NCBI GenBank assembly: GCA_025677815.1
Contig: JAIXMP010000015.1
Location: forward strand, 744,001-808,000
Length of the DNA stretch: 64,000 nt
Reading direction: 5' to 3'
Source: Phascolomyces articulosus
Taxonomy: Eukaryota > Mucoromycota > Mucoromycetes > Mucorales > Lichtheimiaceae
Part shown: one piece after another, positions 36,551 to 48,974 of the stretch
Layout: every line of letters begins with the position of its first letter
Numbering within the stretch: position 1 is the first letter of the stretch
Translations under genes and position numbers: made by a program
Notes under the pieces: generated by a model
Seen by the model: the letters and a program-made list of their open reading frames with translations, nothing else
Databases searched by the model: none
What the model was told of the DNA's origin: nothing

Positions 36551-36913
36551 GTATCACCCATCACCATTAAAAAAATATAAACTTACGGAAGCAATAGTCG
36601 AAAGAGCAGCTGCCATTAATGGATCCATACCCATAAAAGTCGAAAATGGATCAATTTGAAGTTGCATAAAATACGCGCCTGTAGCCACCATAGGAATTGT
36701 TGTGCTTGGGAAATAGGAAACAATTTCATATTTACGTCGTTTAGACCGTAATTTAAAATAAGCATCCCATGTTGGAATGAGTGGTTCATTATTATCACTT
36801 TCTTGTTTCTCTGTTGTGGTCAATGAGCGACGACTTGTAGTTACAGTGGAAGAACGATGTAAAGTACGTTGACCCACTTGAAATAGTCTAGAAGATAACA
36901 TGACTTGTGACAT
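36143..36913 (-). CDS. PAM17: PAM17, presequence translocase-associated motor subunit
   Basis: Two exons (36587..36913 and 36143..36418, intron 168 nt containing a long CT/CA microsatellite) encode 200 residues, the usual PAM17 size. The N-terminus is a basic, Ser/Arg-rich mitochondrial presequence (MSQVMLSSRLFQVGQRTLHR). The conserved core follows: WDAYFKLRSKRRKYE, two membrane segments split by DPFSTFMGMDPL, then NPVPDYYGEKI and YRSWLRKQREHYRK. Known role: inner-membrane subunit organising the PAM import motor at the TIM23 translocase. Its 3' end faces the dead TVP15 copy, and the same tail-to-tail order exists in the right arm. This is the intact copy of the pair. Confidence 0.93.
36497..36550. 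repeat. CT/CA microsatellite inside a PAM17 intron
   Basis: About 17 CT units followed by about 9-10 CA units. It lies in the single intron of PAM17 and gives that intron's transcript a purine-rich GT/GA tract. Confidence 0.9.
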
Positions 36914-37869
36914 TGTAATGTATATAAGTAAAAAAAAAAAAAGAAGAAAGAGAGGGTAGTTTATTTGAAATAAAAAAAAGAAAGAAAGAAACGTGGGTAA
37001 ACTAACTTTCAAGTTTTCATGTTATAATAAATATAAAAAGATGCCTTAAGGCATTCGTCACCCCTATTCAAAAAAAATCATGCCGATTGGACTTGGATTT
37101 GAGAAACCGCGTGACCAACTGAAATATATCTTGCCCTGGTATTATTTTTTTTCACTACGCTAATTATACATTATCCTATTCATTGATAATAGCAACTTTT
37201 TCATATATATATCTATATTTGGGGAAGGGGCATAAAGTACATGAACATCTTTCATTTCACAAAATTGAGAAGAGGATAGCTATTAATTAGTATGATAAGA
37301 ATGATGAATTACAGTTGTGCATATCGTATTTCAACAAAGAGGACCTACTTGGAGTTCAATTACTATTCCATATTGCTCTATACTATTACTCTTTATTGTA
37401 TTTTATAAGATAATAAACATACTGTCCTGTTTGATGAAACGGATGCCTTTACCCATTTAATCTACCCTTTATCTCATACATGTTGGTTCTTATATATATT
37501 GATAGAACTTTCTATTATTGAGCAGGTAGTGATACTCCCATCCACTTTATTGGAGACATTTTACATTATTGTATTGTAATATCAATTTATAAGTATTGAG
37601 TGTTGATTACATAGCAAAAAGATGGACAATCCTATCTCAAAACCTTTTTTTTATTATTATTTTTGATCGAAATTCTTTATCTTTTTTAACAAAGTGACTC
37701 TCAAAGTGTATTACAATAAAAAATACATACGTATTTTTTTCCCCTGATCGACAGTATCAAAACCCTATCAAACCATTGAATCAATCCCAGAAGCTCAACA
37801 AGAGTTAACCGGATTCAACATTATTCAACTTTTGGCATAAATATTATAGATCTAACTCAAAATATCTCA
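36914..37869. other. PAM17 upstream region
   Basis: 5' flank of PAM17 and spacer. This stretch, together with the first part of PAM17 exon 1, has no counterpart in the right arm, where about 1.2 kb is missing. No gene seen. Confidence 0.55.
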
Positions 37870-39130
37870 AACAATAGCAATGTTCGGGTATATCTCATTT
37901 AATCTACAGAAAGTCATGTAAGTTAAACGTTTTAATTATAATAATAGAGATGAAGCAGAGTGACTAAAAGAAACTATTAACTCATTATTAAATTTGGCAA
38001 TTATAGGTATTTGTATTGTATCATGGCATGCTACTTTGTCTCCTATCACCAATGACGACGATATTGTCATAATCCAGATATCCAGCGGCAACAATTTGGA
38101 TGGTATTTACTTGAATTTGAAAGAAAACGTATATGACAATCAAACAATCGAGTTTGATCCAAACTTGTCCAAGAAAGTCAAAATTGTTCTTGATGTAAGT
38201 TAAAAGATAAAATAAGGAAGAGAAGTGAATGTTCATTGCTTTTTTCGTCAATAACATTGAAAGGAGGTACAATAAGAATAATATGACACGAACAAAACTC
38301 ATTCATCCAATGAACCAACAAGATGGAATCGTATCAAAGATGATAACATGGTAATTACTGCAAATCCTTATGAATTGGTAATTTATTATTCAATTCAGAC
38401 ACGTGATATTTCAAAAGTAGTATGCTATTCACTAAAACCCAAATATTAGGATAATAAAATTATATCTGAGAAAGACAGAAAAGAACTGTATACGAGGTGG
38501 CAAAAAAGAAACCCAAACTTTATTACCAATGATTTAGATCCTGTATTGAACTGTCATATTTTCATGATCCCTATAATAATCATCATTTTCTGCCGTTGGT
38601 AATAAGTGAAGTTCAAGAGGATAATTAATCGATATAAACACCCAAATAATTGTTATTGTTATTTTTAGGTTAAAACCAAAAGAAGCAAATGTGAAATGAT
38701 GAAAAAAAAAGTAGTATGACGGCCTAATAAAGACATGAATATCGTATATTGCAACTTCAAAACATCGGTATGTACTTAGATTTGTATAGGTGAACGCGAT
38801 TGACGCCTCGAAAGAAGTATTCAGGGATTCCTATGGACACATTGCATTTGGATCTCTTTCGCAAATCGGCATTAAATAAGTGTATCCAAGCTGTCGGTAA
38901 AAAAGTGCAATAATTTGTATTTACCAGCTTAATTAGGATGACATGATGGCAAGTATTGACCAGTCAAATAACTTTATTTTTTCCATTCATCCAATGGGAC
39001 TCTATTATCATCAATCTATTTGAACACTTGAAAATTGGTTTATTATTAAAAAGAAAACTGAAAACATCGATCAGTGGACTCATGTCAAATGCTGGAGTTT
39101 TCCTTTTCAATGAAGAATAGGTACATTTGT
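37870..39130 (+). other. Unidentified multi-exon gene or relic (blocks B and C)
   Basis: Protein-like exon segments occur in order on the plus strand: MFGYISFNLQKV (37881), WHATLSPITNDDDIVIIQ to KIVLD before a GTAAGT donor (to about 38193), EPTRWNRIKDDNMVITANPYELVIYYSIQ (38310-38400), EKDRKELYTRWQKRNPNFITNDLDP (38470-38550), NAIDASKEVFRDSYGHIAFGSL (38797-38870) and SNNFIFSIHPMGLYYHQSI to WTHVKCWSFPFNEE (38965-39118). A TGA interrupts the last segment, so it may be dead. I do not recognise the family. The B and C parts are separated to opposite ends of the right arm. Confidence 0.35.
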
Positions 39131-39410
39131 TAATTATGTTTTCACAATATGAGGAGTCATGTTGCTATTACAATCAGTACTATTCTTGACTGTCACCACA
39201 ATAAAAAAAATACAGTGTTCATTGATGATCTTACATAAAACTGTATAATAGTAGTAGTAGTATTGATTACCCCATTATTCTCAAGAAACATCTAAATAGG
39301 TATGTAAGTGATTTCTTTTTGTGTAGAATAATATTTCTACTCTAGAAATCTAAATCGGTAAAAAAATTCGACAGACTAGAAGAAAAATCCTTCTCATATT
39401 ACTTTTGATA

Positions 39411-40648
39411 GCAATTCTTTATAGCAAATTCAAGAAGAAAAATAAATTGGCTTGGGAAAAAAAAGGTTAAAAATCACTATGATTCTTAAAAGTAATTTGT
39501 GTTTCAAATATACAATGGCAAAAATCTTTTGTCTACAGTCAAAAAAAAAACCACATTGACCAACAATTCAAGTCTAAATATTATTCAAGATCATTATTGA
39601 ATATTTCTATTTTAATAGGTTGGCATATTGACAAAATACTATATCAAAAGACCTTATGATGATTGCTGTTAAAATATTCTTATCGAAAGAATTTAAAGGT
39701 ATGACCGAGAAGATATACTCGAAAAAAAAAGAAGAATATAACTTGATCCACATATAGAAACATATTCTCTTTTTTTTTTATAGTAGAATAATCGGACCTT
39801 TTTATTATCTTGTTATCAGAATTTATGATACATATAGTCATGGTAGTAGTCATTGAGAAGAAGAACAAGTTGTTGTTGTGTAGCATATACATTTTGTTCA
39901 ACAAGAAGATATATTTTTGGATCTAAAAAAAAAAAAAAAAACTTATCAGCTCATAATACAAATTATTATTATTGATTGTATCTTTTATCGTTATTTGAAT
40001 GATGGCTTGATTTATATTTCATATAAAAATGTCAACATTTTTTTTTCTTCCTCATGCTTGTTCAATTCATATCTCTCTTAAAAAAATGATTGGAGTACTA
40101 ATGGGTAAAACTTGTAGCAAATTTCGAAAGATTTTTTTTTTATAAAGTAGTACAATGAAATTGTAAGTTTCTGGATGTACCTTAAATTTCAGTGTTATGC
40201 ATGTACTACAACCAAGAATCCCCTCAAATGAGCTCTCCTCTTTTTTTTTTTTTTTCTTCATGATCCTATGGTCTTTTTCTTCTTTTTTTATCATCATAAT
40301 CATCATTATTATTATTATTGTCAGTAAATGTATTTAATAAAATAAGATATAAGTTGACAGGTAAAGAAAAAAGTTGACAAAGAGAGATGCGGGTCCCTTT
40401 TTTTTTATTACTCAAACAGTAAATTCCAAATTAGGATTTTCGATATGTATACAACAGAAGATAGATAGGGTCCGTGTCACATTGATGGTAAGCGCGGAAA
40501 CAGAAGCACTCTAACTCCGGAGAAATTATAGCAACATTTTTGAGCAACGTATGTCAAAAAATGTATGCTTGTGTATGCTAAATAAAAAAAAGCCAACCTT
40601 TCTTTTTTTCTTCTTTCTCTCTCTCTCACATAAAGAAAAAAAAAGAGA
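39411..40648. other. Intergenic, upstream of the P450
   Basis: AT-rich with long A/T runs. A pyrimidine-rich (CT)n stretch at 40608-40627 directly precedes the P450 start. No other feature seen. Confidence 0.5.
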
Positions 40649-42462
40649 ATGGATCAATTCTTGACGAATATAAATGCTTCTACTGAAGCCTTTTTAAATA
40701 ATTTACCTCAACAACTCGAACAAGGGAAAGAAAGTATTTTGACCTTGGTTTCCAAATGGACATTACAATATCAACAACAAGATACACAACAACAACGTCA
40801 ACGTCTTTGGATGACTACGTCAGGTGTCTTGTTAGGATCTTGGTTATTTTATCGCGTTTTTCTCAAGAGTCATAAAAATGATCCATCGAAACGAACTAAT
40901 GTCCCTTTGGTACATGGCGCTTATCCTATCATTGGTCATACTATACAAGCCAGTATGGATCCATTGGGTTTTGTTCAACGTTGTAGAGAACAATATGGTC
41001 CTGTCTTTCGTATTCGTTTGAATGGTCGAGAATTTACTGTGGTTACTGGAAAAGTCATTCCTGAAATCTTTTCCTTGTCAAGAAAACATGTCGATGTGGA
41101 AAAGGGAATGGAAAAAATCTTGCCATTGTATCGTGTCATTCGATTATCGTATAATCATAAACAAAAGCCAGAAGTTCTTTCACCACGTGATCGCCATCCA
41201 GGTAAAAAAAAACACATTATTGGAAGGATCAGGAAGGGGAGGAATGGTATAAAGCTATATATATCATTGAAATGGAGGTTCTTATATAAAAGGAAAAAAA
41301 AAGATATCTTTTTTTTTTTTTTTTTTTTTTGCTAATACCGTTCTAATAATCATATATTATAGTAATGCATCCATTAAAAACCAAATTCAAACCCGACGGA
41401 GTCCATGTATTTAACGAACGTATCATGAAAGCCTTTGAAGAAGTCCTGGATGATCAACTCAAACTAGCACCTGGGGAAAAAAAAATCGTCGATCCATGGA
41501 ACTTTTTTGCACAATCTGTGAGCAAGATTTCTTGTTTATGTTTTATTGGTTCTCGTGTAGGTACCGATGAACGATTAATTGCTGCCATGGCTAGATTTAC
41601 ACAAAGTATCATTGAAGCTGCCGCCCCATTAATTGTTTTGCCTGATACATTGGGTGATATGGTGGTCAAACGATTCTTTTCGGTCGAACCTCATTTAGAT
41701 ATTTTAATGGATTTAATTGTTCCTTTATTGACACAAATTCGAAATGGAGAAATTCCAGATGATGAACCTACATTTGTTAGTATGGCTCTTCATTTACCCA
41801 AAAATGATGGATCGATGCGTAGTGTACGTGACGCTGCCTTTTGGTTCAAGGATGTCGCCATGGCTAGTATTCATACCACCACTCATTTTACCACATTTGC
41901 ATTGCATGAATTATCATGTCGACCTGAATTGGTGGAAGCACTTCGTACAGAAATTGGAAAATTGGGAGAAAAGCGTAATCCAGATGATATTGGCAAGATT
42001 AAATTATTGGATTCCTTTTTACGTGAAGTTTTACGTTACAATATTGATAATTTGACCTTATTACATTTGGTGGTTCAAGATGTCATCCTTTCTACAGGCC
42101 ATTTGGTTCCCAAGGGTGCTTTGATTATTAATGCTTTGGAAGATGCACACAAAGATCCTGCACTTTATGATGAGAATGATCCAGTCACAAATACCCCCAT
42201 GGATCAATTTGATGCCTATCGTTTCATGAATCTTCCGGATAAACCAAGTTCGAAAATTGGTGATGATTTGATTTCTTTTGGTCTTGGTTCTCATGCTTGT
42301 CCTGGTCGTTATTTTGCTGTGCATGAAATCAAATATGTTCTTGCTGAACTTTTAATGCGGTATAATATTACAACGAAATCCGGTGCTCGTGGTAAAGATA
42401 TAAATGTCACTGGTATGGTGAAATTCCCTCCAAAAGAACATCTTGTTTTCGAAGGTCGATGA
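40649..42462 (+). CDS. Cytochrome P450 monooxygenase
   Basis: Two exons (40649..41201 and 41363..42462) give 550 codons. The N-terminus has a Gln-rich lead and a membrane anchor (VLLGSWLFYRVFL) followed by a hinge and the proline-rich VPLVHGAYPIIGHT. The I-helix region reads MASIHTTTHF, the K-helix ExxR is in FLREVLR, and the heme-binding loop is FGLGSHACPGRYFA with the axial Cys at about residue 497. Known role: O2-dependent oxidation using electrons from an NADPH reductase at the ER. The heme loop resembles fungal ent-kaurene-oxidase-like P450s, but the substrate cannot be inferred. It is not CYP51 by its I-helix and heme loops. The intron contains a long poly-T tract. Confidence 0.93.
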
Positions 42463-42967
42463 ATTATATCCTTTTTCTTCTTCCTCCCCATTTGCCATCT
42501 TATTTGTTATTATTTATAGTTTTCTTTTTCTTAAAAAAATAAAATTTTTATACCTTTTTTTACAATTTCTAGTATTATATTTTTGTTTTATAGTTACTAT
42601 GGCTTTATATATATACTTATGCGTTTTTTTTTCATACGAAAAACGGTATTTCATCCATAGAAGTTTACATATAAGAAAATATTTCGTTTCGAATAGACTT
42701 CCATATACACCTACAGGAGGCATGGTACAGCTACTACTCGTTATTTTTACTAGTGAATAGACTCATCATTACCAAGGTATCTCATTTAAAAAAAAGAGGT
42801 CAGATTTCCATATTCATATTCAACTGTGTTACATGAAAACAAATTTAAAGTTTTTTTTTGGTCATAATTATTACTTTTCACATCTTTCTTTCGCTCTTTT
42901 TTTTTTTTTTTTTTTTATGTTTTCATAGTAACAACGTTGAACTCCCACTCCTTTAAACAATTATAAA
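42463..42967. other. Intergenic
   Basis: 3' flank of the P450 and short promoter of the next gene. T-rich runs (42890-42918) lie just upstream of the start at 42968. No further feature. Confidence 0.5.
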
Positions 42968-43572
42968 ATGACACCAGAAGAGTTTTGGAGTGATGTATTT
43001 GTCATTGTTTTATTTGCTTTCACGGCTGTTGTATGGGGTTGGTGTATTATTCCAGTCCTATTAAAAATGATTGGTAAAAAAAAATAAAAATAAAAAATAG
43101 AGAGAAAGGGGGCAGAGAGATAATTTTTTTTTTAATTCCCCCACTCATTCCCCATCATGATGTTCTATTATTATTAGGAGCGATCATAGCAGCCTCTCCC
43201 ATACCAAGATGGTGTTATCCATTTACACCTGATGAATTTCGACGTTATGCAAGAGATACTTATAATCCAGAAATTCACGATCCTCTTTATATGATTTATT
43301 TTGATAGGTCTGTAAATTTATACCTTTTTTCAAGGTTATGGGCACGTAGTATCAAACCAAAGCTGAGCAACGTTTTTGGTCGTTACACATTCAATTCTTG
43401 GAGGAGATTGAATTTCTTTTCTTCTACTACTTCTTCAACAACAACGACATCTTATGAATTGATTCAAACGACGACGCATGATATACCAATTTCTACTTCT
43501 TCTATTCAACAACAACAACTGGATCATTATCAAGGAGATACAATTATTCATTTCGATGAAGCTTTTTTATCA

Positions 43573-43611
<39 letters not shown>

Positions 43612-43662
43612 TATAATACGGATGAATCTAAAGTTCATTTATTACAACATACAATAAAATAG
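42968..43662 (+). CDS. Small predicted membrane protein with poly-Asp tail
   Basis: Two exons (42968..43073, 43178..43662) give 196 codons. One N-terminal membrane span (VFVIVLFAFTAVVWGWCIIPVLL) is followed by a conserved-looking stretch (ASPIPRWCYPFTPDEFRRYARDTYNPEIHDPLYM), a Thr/Ser-rich part and about 12 Asp encoded by a GAT microsatellite near 43576-43611. I do not recognise a family. The intron joins cleanly in frame, and composition outside the repeat is unlike the flanking spacer, which supports a real gene. Confidence 0.62.
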
Positions 43663-44743
43663 TAACATACCTTTAAATTTCTGTATCAAGTAAAATACTA
43701 CTACAATCACTATTTTTTTTTTTACTTTGTACTTTTTTTTTATAATAATAATAATAATATTTTTTAATGAACACGTTTAGAAATACTTATAAAATGGTAA
43801 AATAATACATGATTTATGATCGACATAGATGAGGCAATATTCAAAGACGATAAAAACAATAGTCTTTTCCTTCCTTCCCCCCCCCCAAAAAAAAAATAAA
43901 AATGCCAGCTTTTTTTTTGTTTGTTTGGCAAAATTTTGAAATCATAATAAAAAATAAAATAAAATGCATCTTTGACATTTTACGCCCACACACACACACA
44001 CAACTCAAAAGGGATAAAGTTTCACTTTTTTTTTACGGAAACATTAGGAATTTTAAACCTTTCTTTTTATATATCAACAAACCTCCTCTTTTTTTTTTTC
44101 TTTCTTTCTGCAAGTGCATATGTAATACATGTAAAAAGAAATGACTCCTATATGTCACTTTATAAATTTCTCCAGATCAAGTAAAGAAAAAAAAAATGGG
44201 GGAAATACATTTCATAATAAGCTTCTTTTATATATGTATATATATTTATATCAATACCCCCCCCTTTTACTCTCCTCGGAGGATTCTTTTCCGTCGTCCA
44301 GCTCGTTTCTTTACATTGTTATTATATGATAATATGAAAATAATGATGGATGATAAAATATTTCTTTATCAAAAAATATATATGTGTGTATGTTTATGTT
44401 TCTAGTTTCATTATATTCACAAAATAATAAATAATTTCTTACAAATAGAAACAAATAATAAATTCCCTATCCATGCTTTTTTTTTTTGATCTACACAAAA
44501 AAAAACGATGACTTTTCTTCTTCCATTTTATCGTTAAGGTTGACAGGACAACTTCCCTTTTATAGTAGGTCATCGTTTTTTAGAGTTTTTATTTTTTGGA
44601 GCACTCTTTTCCACATGAATGTGCTACGGTTTTTTTTGGGGGGGGAGGGAGGAAAGAGGAAAGAGAGAAAAAAAATATAAGTCATAATATATCCATCATT
44701 CAAAATAAAATAATTCATGTTATATAACATAGGAAAAATAAAA
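43663..44743. other. Low-complexity spacer
   Basis: Long T, A, C and CA runs (for example 43877-43897 and 43987-44002). Several overlapping short frames are produced by the low complexity. No credible gene. Confidence 0.5.
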
Positions 44744-45270
44744 ATGGAAGATTATCAACATGATCCTAAAAAAATAGTCATGTCCTCTAATGGAACAGAG
44801 TCTATATTATGGCATATGATGAATGATATGCATCTTGCAATGATGACAGAACAACAAGATCCTTCTTGTACAAAGAATATAAAAGATCATCAACAAGGTA
44901 ATAAAAAAAAAGACATATTCTCTCTATCCAACACTGTAAATTCATTAATATATATATAAAGTCAATAATGAGGATGATGATTTAGAATCTTTAAGGGATC
45001 AAGAAAAACTCTTTGAAAAAAGAACCTTTGAATCAAGGATAAGACTTGTCATTGGTATCTTATTGATTCTCCTTGTTTTATTTTGTAAATATTTCTTCTA
45101 TCTATTTATTTCTTTTTACTATGAATATTCAAAAGAAGAAGAAGATAAGATCATTCATCTTTCTCCCTTTTTTTTCATATATACTCTATATTTTATTAGT
45201 CACTATTTTCGTGAGTGAAATGAAGAAAAAGCAACAACAACAGCAACAACAGGAACCTCATCATCCCTGA
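44744..45270 (+). CDS. Small single-pass membrane protein (hypothetical)
   Basis: Inferred exons 44744..44897, 44962..45084 and 45200..45270 give 115 codons. The N-terminal half is hydrophilic with many Met and Gln (MEDYQHDPKKIVMSS), then an acidic/charged stretch (DDDLESLRDQEKLFEKR), one membrane segment (LVIGILLILLVLFFTIF) and a basic, Gln-rich tail (KKKQQQQQQQ). The orientation rule suggests the Lys/Gln tail faces the cytoplasm. No family recognised. The second intron was chosen because it extends the membrane helix; without it the frame ends at 45218. Confidence 0.5.
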
Positions 45271-45784
45271 TGGATTACGGACGATGCAACTAAAAAAGAA
45301 AACCATGCGTTTTTGTCCCCTTTTCCATATACACACTTTTACACATACACACACTAAATCCATTTTTTTTTTACACGCTTTTTCTTTCCTCCTCCTCCCC
45401 CCCTTTTTTTTTCATGTCGACCATCATAGTTGTTTGATCCCTGCATTCTTTTTTTAAACATTCAAATGAGATAGATTATTATTACTATTATACTATTCCT
45501 CCTACTCAATGTCTATCGCATCACACTGAGAATAATATTATATGAACAATGATCCATATTATTATTATATATAGGGAGAAAAAAAAAAGTTAAACTCTTT
45601 CTCTCTCTATTTTTATTTATTTATTTTTTTTTTTGCATGAGAAAATATACATGCATCAAAAAAAAAACATAACAGCAAAAAAAAAAAAAAATTTTTATGA
45701 AAAGAAAATGAAGATATGGAACAAAAAAATGAAGTATAATGCAATAATGATCACCATGTGGGTTATACAAGTTTCTACATTCAG
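45271..45784. other. Spacer between convergent genes
   Basis: T- and A-rich low-complexity DNA between the small membrane protein and the 3' end of the IQ protein. No feature beyond homopolymers. Confidence 0.5.
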
Positions 45785-48075
45785 TCACCTCCGTGGATGG
45801 GTTGTTGTCGATCGTTTAGGACCATTGGTTGTCGTTACGATGGACTGTCGGGAAGATGTACGTGGAACTGCAGTAGGGCGTTTTGTAATGGTTTCCATAC
45901 GATGAGTTTTTTTTGTTTGTTGTTGTTGTTGTTGTTGTTGTTGTTGAGTTTTTCGATGAGTATTGGAAGAAGGAACAATAGTACGTCGTCGAGATGAAGG
46001 TGTCATTGTAGTAGAAGAGGATGCAGTGGATGATGAAGATGCAGTATTATTGTTATTGGATGATGCTAATGAAGTAGTAGTAATAGTATTGTATGCTGTA
46101 GTAGTAGTAGTAGTAGTAGTAGTAGTATGATTATTATTGTTTTGTAAAGTACGTGTTGCTACCCCCATCGAGGAGGCTGCTTTTTTATTATGTTGACTAT
46201 TATTCTTCTTCGTTTGTAATGTTGTTGATGTTTTTGTTGTTGAAGAGGAAGAAATACTTTGGCGTTTTTTCAATTGTGAAATTTCATAACGTGCTTCTTC
46301 CAATTGACGACGTATCGAATTTTTCACCTCTGCATCCTCCTTGAATTGTTTTTGCTGCGCCTGTTGCATTTCCTGCACTTGATTCAATACTTGAGACATG
46401 GAGCGTTCCAAAGTATTCCGAGCCTTGATTTCCTTTTTTAATCGAGATTCAGCCATTTGAATTTTTTGTTCAAAAGTATCCCTTAATACGATTTCTCCAT
46501 CAATACGATCGGATAACATTTTTTGTTGTTGATCAATTAATAAAGTCATTTCTTCCATAGCTTTTTCAAAAGCCATACGCATGGCTTGTTCTTCTCTTAT
46601 ACGTTGTTCTAATGCATCCATGCGTTGATGAACCTGTCCCATTTGACGGCCATGCATATGACTGCAGAGACGTGCAAGTTCTATCATGACCCGTTGTGTC
46701 GGTTTTAATTTATCTTTTTGGGATTGCCTTTTTCTTGATTGATATCCACGCCAAGCGGCTTGAATGCGTGTGGCGGCTGCGTTCCGAAGTAAATCCCGAT
46801 CTACCATTTGTTCTTGTTCTTGATTCGATAATGGTAAAAAGACAGAGACACTTTCCATAGGCCATTCATCTTCTGATGATGAATTATCATCTTCATCTTC
46901 TACTACTACTTCCTCTTCATTGTTATTTAAACATGTTTCATGTTCTTCTTGTTCTTCATATCCTTCATCACTGATAGGATAATGACTACTGCTGGCTCGA
47001 CTATAACAACTAGGATAATGATGACGTCCTTGTCGTTCAATTTTGGTACAAGGTCGTTGTGTCATTTTGTAATGTGGATTGAGTTTTATAAAAACTATTT
47101 TGGCATGGTGAGGTCGTTGTTTGATATGATTTGTATTACAATAATGAATGTCGTCACTGTCTGTATCACTCATATCATCCATGATGGGTTCAGATTCATT
47201 ACGAAAGATGGGTAAATCAAGTTCGTCTTCAGAATCAAGCCGTGACAAACCTTGTGAACGTTGAAGAAAACCATCCGTTGGTGAAACTATTATTTTTTTT
47301 TTTAAAAAAAAGCGGGGTGAATAACAATACACGACTTGTTTGTTTTAATAAAAAAAAAAAAAAGAGGGAAAAAAGAGTGGGAAAAGGTAGAGAGAGAGAA
47401 AAGTTAAAAAAAAAAAAAAACCACGTTACCTTTTGTTGATGGAGTGGTCGTTGTAGCAGATACCCGATTTTTGGGGACACCTTTTTTATAATGATGACAA
47501 GTGGGTGAAGAGGATTGGTGTTTTAAAAAGGATGATGGACCTACTGGATCGGTGGTTCTTGTTAAAGAAGAAGGTATTGTTGTTGCTATGATCTGGGTCA
47601 CTGTAGAATTAGAGTCACACGATAGATCTCGGGCCCTTTGTCGTCGAAGAGAACAGCTGGCTCGTGCAGGTAATTGAAGGGGTGATAATCGACTATCATC
47701 GACTAATAATTGTTGTTGTTCTTCAGTAACGTCGTCATCGTTATGATGGTTCATATAATCTTCAATAGCATCATCATCATCATCTTGTAATTCATTCAGT
47801 ATCAAACGATGATGTAAAGAAGATGAATAACTGGTATTGGGTGTAATATAAGAGTGATGATGGTGAAAATAATCAGATTCTGATGTAGAAAAGGAGGATT
47901 CGTCGAAAAAAGAATCAATATCTTCATCAAGATAGGATAATTCTTCAAGTAATGAACGTGGAGGAAATTCATAATTTTTTTGTTCAGCGTCCAATGTTTG
48001 TTTTACAATGACGGGTTCTTCATCTTCGTCACTATGACTACTATTGTATTGCTGTAATTGTTTCAATGACTGCAT
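45785..48075 (-). CDS. IQ-motif coiled-coil protein, putative calmodulin-binding
   Basis: Exons 47430..48075 and 45785..47286 give 715 codons. The N-terminal ~380 residues are acidic, Ser- and His-rich and look disordered. An IQ motif (ATRIQAAWRGYQSRKR, about residues 387-402) is followed by a long coiled coil (about 410-560, heptads through MDALEQRIREE and KKEIKARNTLERSMSQVL). A Thr/Ser/Asn-rich, basic tail contains a poly-Thr run and about 10 consecutive Gln (CAA/GTT microsatellite). Known: IQ motifs bind calmodulin or myosin light chains. A cytoskeletal or septum role is only a guess. The start is uncertain: an upstream exon at 48663-48779 could splice to 48069. Confidence 0.72.
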
Positions 48076-48662
48076 ACGGTTTGGTGGAAAGATGGAATAG
48101 TAGTAGTAGAGTAGATGAAATATAAAAAATATAATTAATTAATATAATAGTATATAATAATAATATAATAATAATTTAAAAAAAAGAGATGAAAAAGAGA
48201 AAGAGAGAGATGATGAAGATGCAGGTGTCAAACGACCCCAAAAAAAAATAAAAAATAAAAAATAAATACCATGCATGATAATAATAATAAGCCCAAGCAA
48301 GAGTGTGTCAAGTTATTATAAAGTCCAATTAGATAGATAGATAGATAGATTGGATTGTGATAGATTGAATGAATAGATGAGTTAGTTTTCTTTTTTTTTT
48401 TTTTTTTTTTTTTTTACTACTTTACTTCATCACTTTGTCTTTTTTATTTGTATATTTTGATAGATTTTCTCTCTTTCTCCCCTTCTTACACTTTTTTTTT
48501 TGACTCCATTTATATATAAAAATACATCATTCGATCTCTCTCCCCCAATTCTCTCTCTTTCTCTCCCCCCCTTCTTTTTTTTTTCATCAACCCTTTCTTC
48601 TCTTAATTATCTCCCTTAATTCCTCATCCTCGTCCCCAATAATTAATGATGGTTTTTTTTAC

Positions 48663-48779
48663 CTCATAAGTATTTAACATGAATAATTTATCTTCTTCCA
48701 TCGCCAGCGATGAAGAATAATATAAAACGGAGGAGGAGGAAGAGGATTCAGTATTAAAATGATGGTGAGATGTCATCAT
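48663..48779 (-). other. Possible upstream first exon of the IQ protein
   Basis: The minus-strand ATG at 48779 opens 39 protein-like codons (MMTSHHHFNTESS...LFMLNTYE) ending exactly at a GAG/GTAAAA donor in phase 0. A CAG at 48070-48072, just after the annotated ATG, would be an in-frame acceptor. The intron would be about 590 nt, much longer than others here. Confidence 0.35.
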
Positions 48780-48943
48780 GATGGGAATTGACTTTGTGTA
48801 TGCGTGTGTTTGTGTGTGTTGTATATATTAAAAAGGTACTTTTTTTTGATATATTAATTTTTTTTTGGAGTTGCGTTTCGTCTAATATATTTCGAAATGT
48901 GGATAAATGACGGAACGATCGTAATCAAAATAGGGATAGGTAT

Positions 48944-48974
<31 letters not shown>

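Larger units (their letters stand above)
34679..39410 (+). repeat. Left arm of an inverted segmental duplication (block order A-B-C)
   Basis: Block A (34679-36660: TVP15 pseudogene and PAM17), block B (about 37870-38150) and block C (about 38605-39410) each match, in reverse orientation, parts of 58652-62290. Matches include exons, introns and non-coding DNA (for example CAGAATTCGGATGATAAAA at 34679 against 61457), so this is DNA-level duplication rather than retro-copying. Confidence 0.9.

Noticed and set aside
40649..42462. Calling the P450 CYP51 (lanosterol demethylase)
   Set aside because: The I-helix (ASIHTTTH) and heme loop (FGLGSHACPGRYFA) do not fit the CYP51 signatures, and the N-terminal organisation differs. 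Left as an unassigned P450.
43291..43662. A 27-nt intron at about 43309-43335
   Set aside because: GTCTGT..CAAG is far too short for splicing and the frame is open across it.
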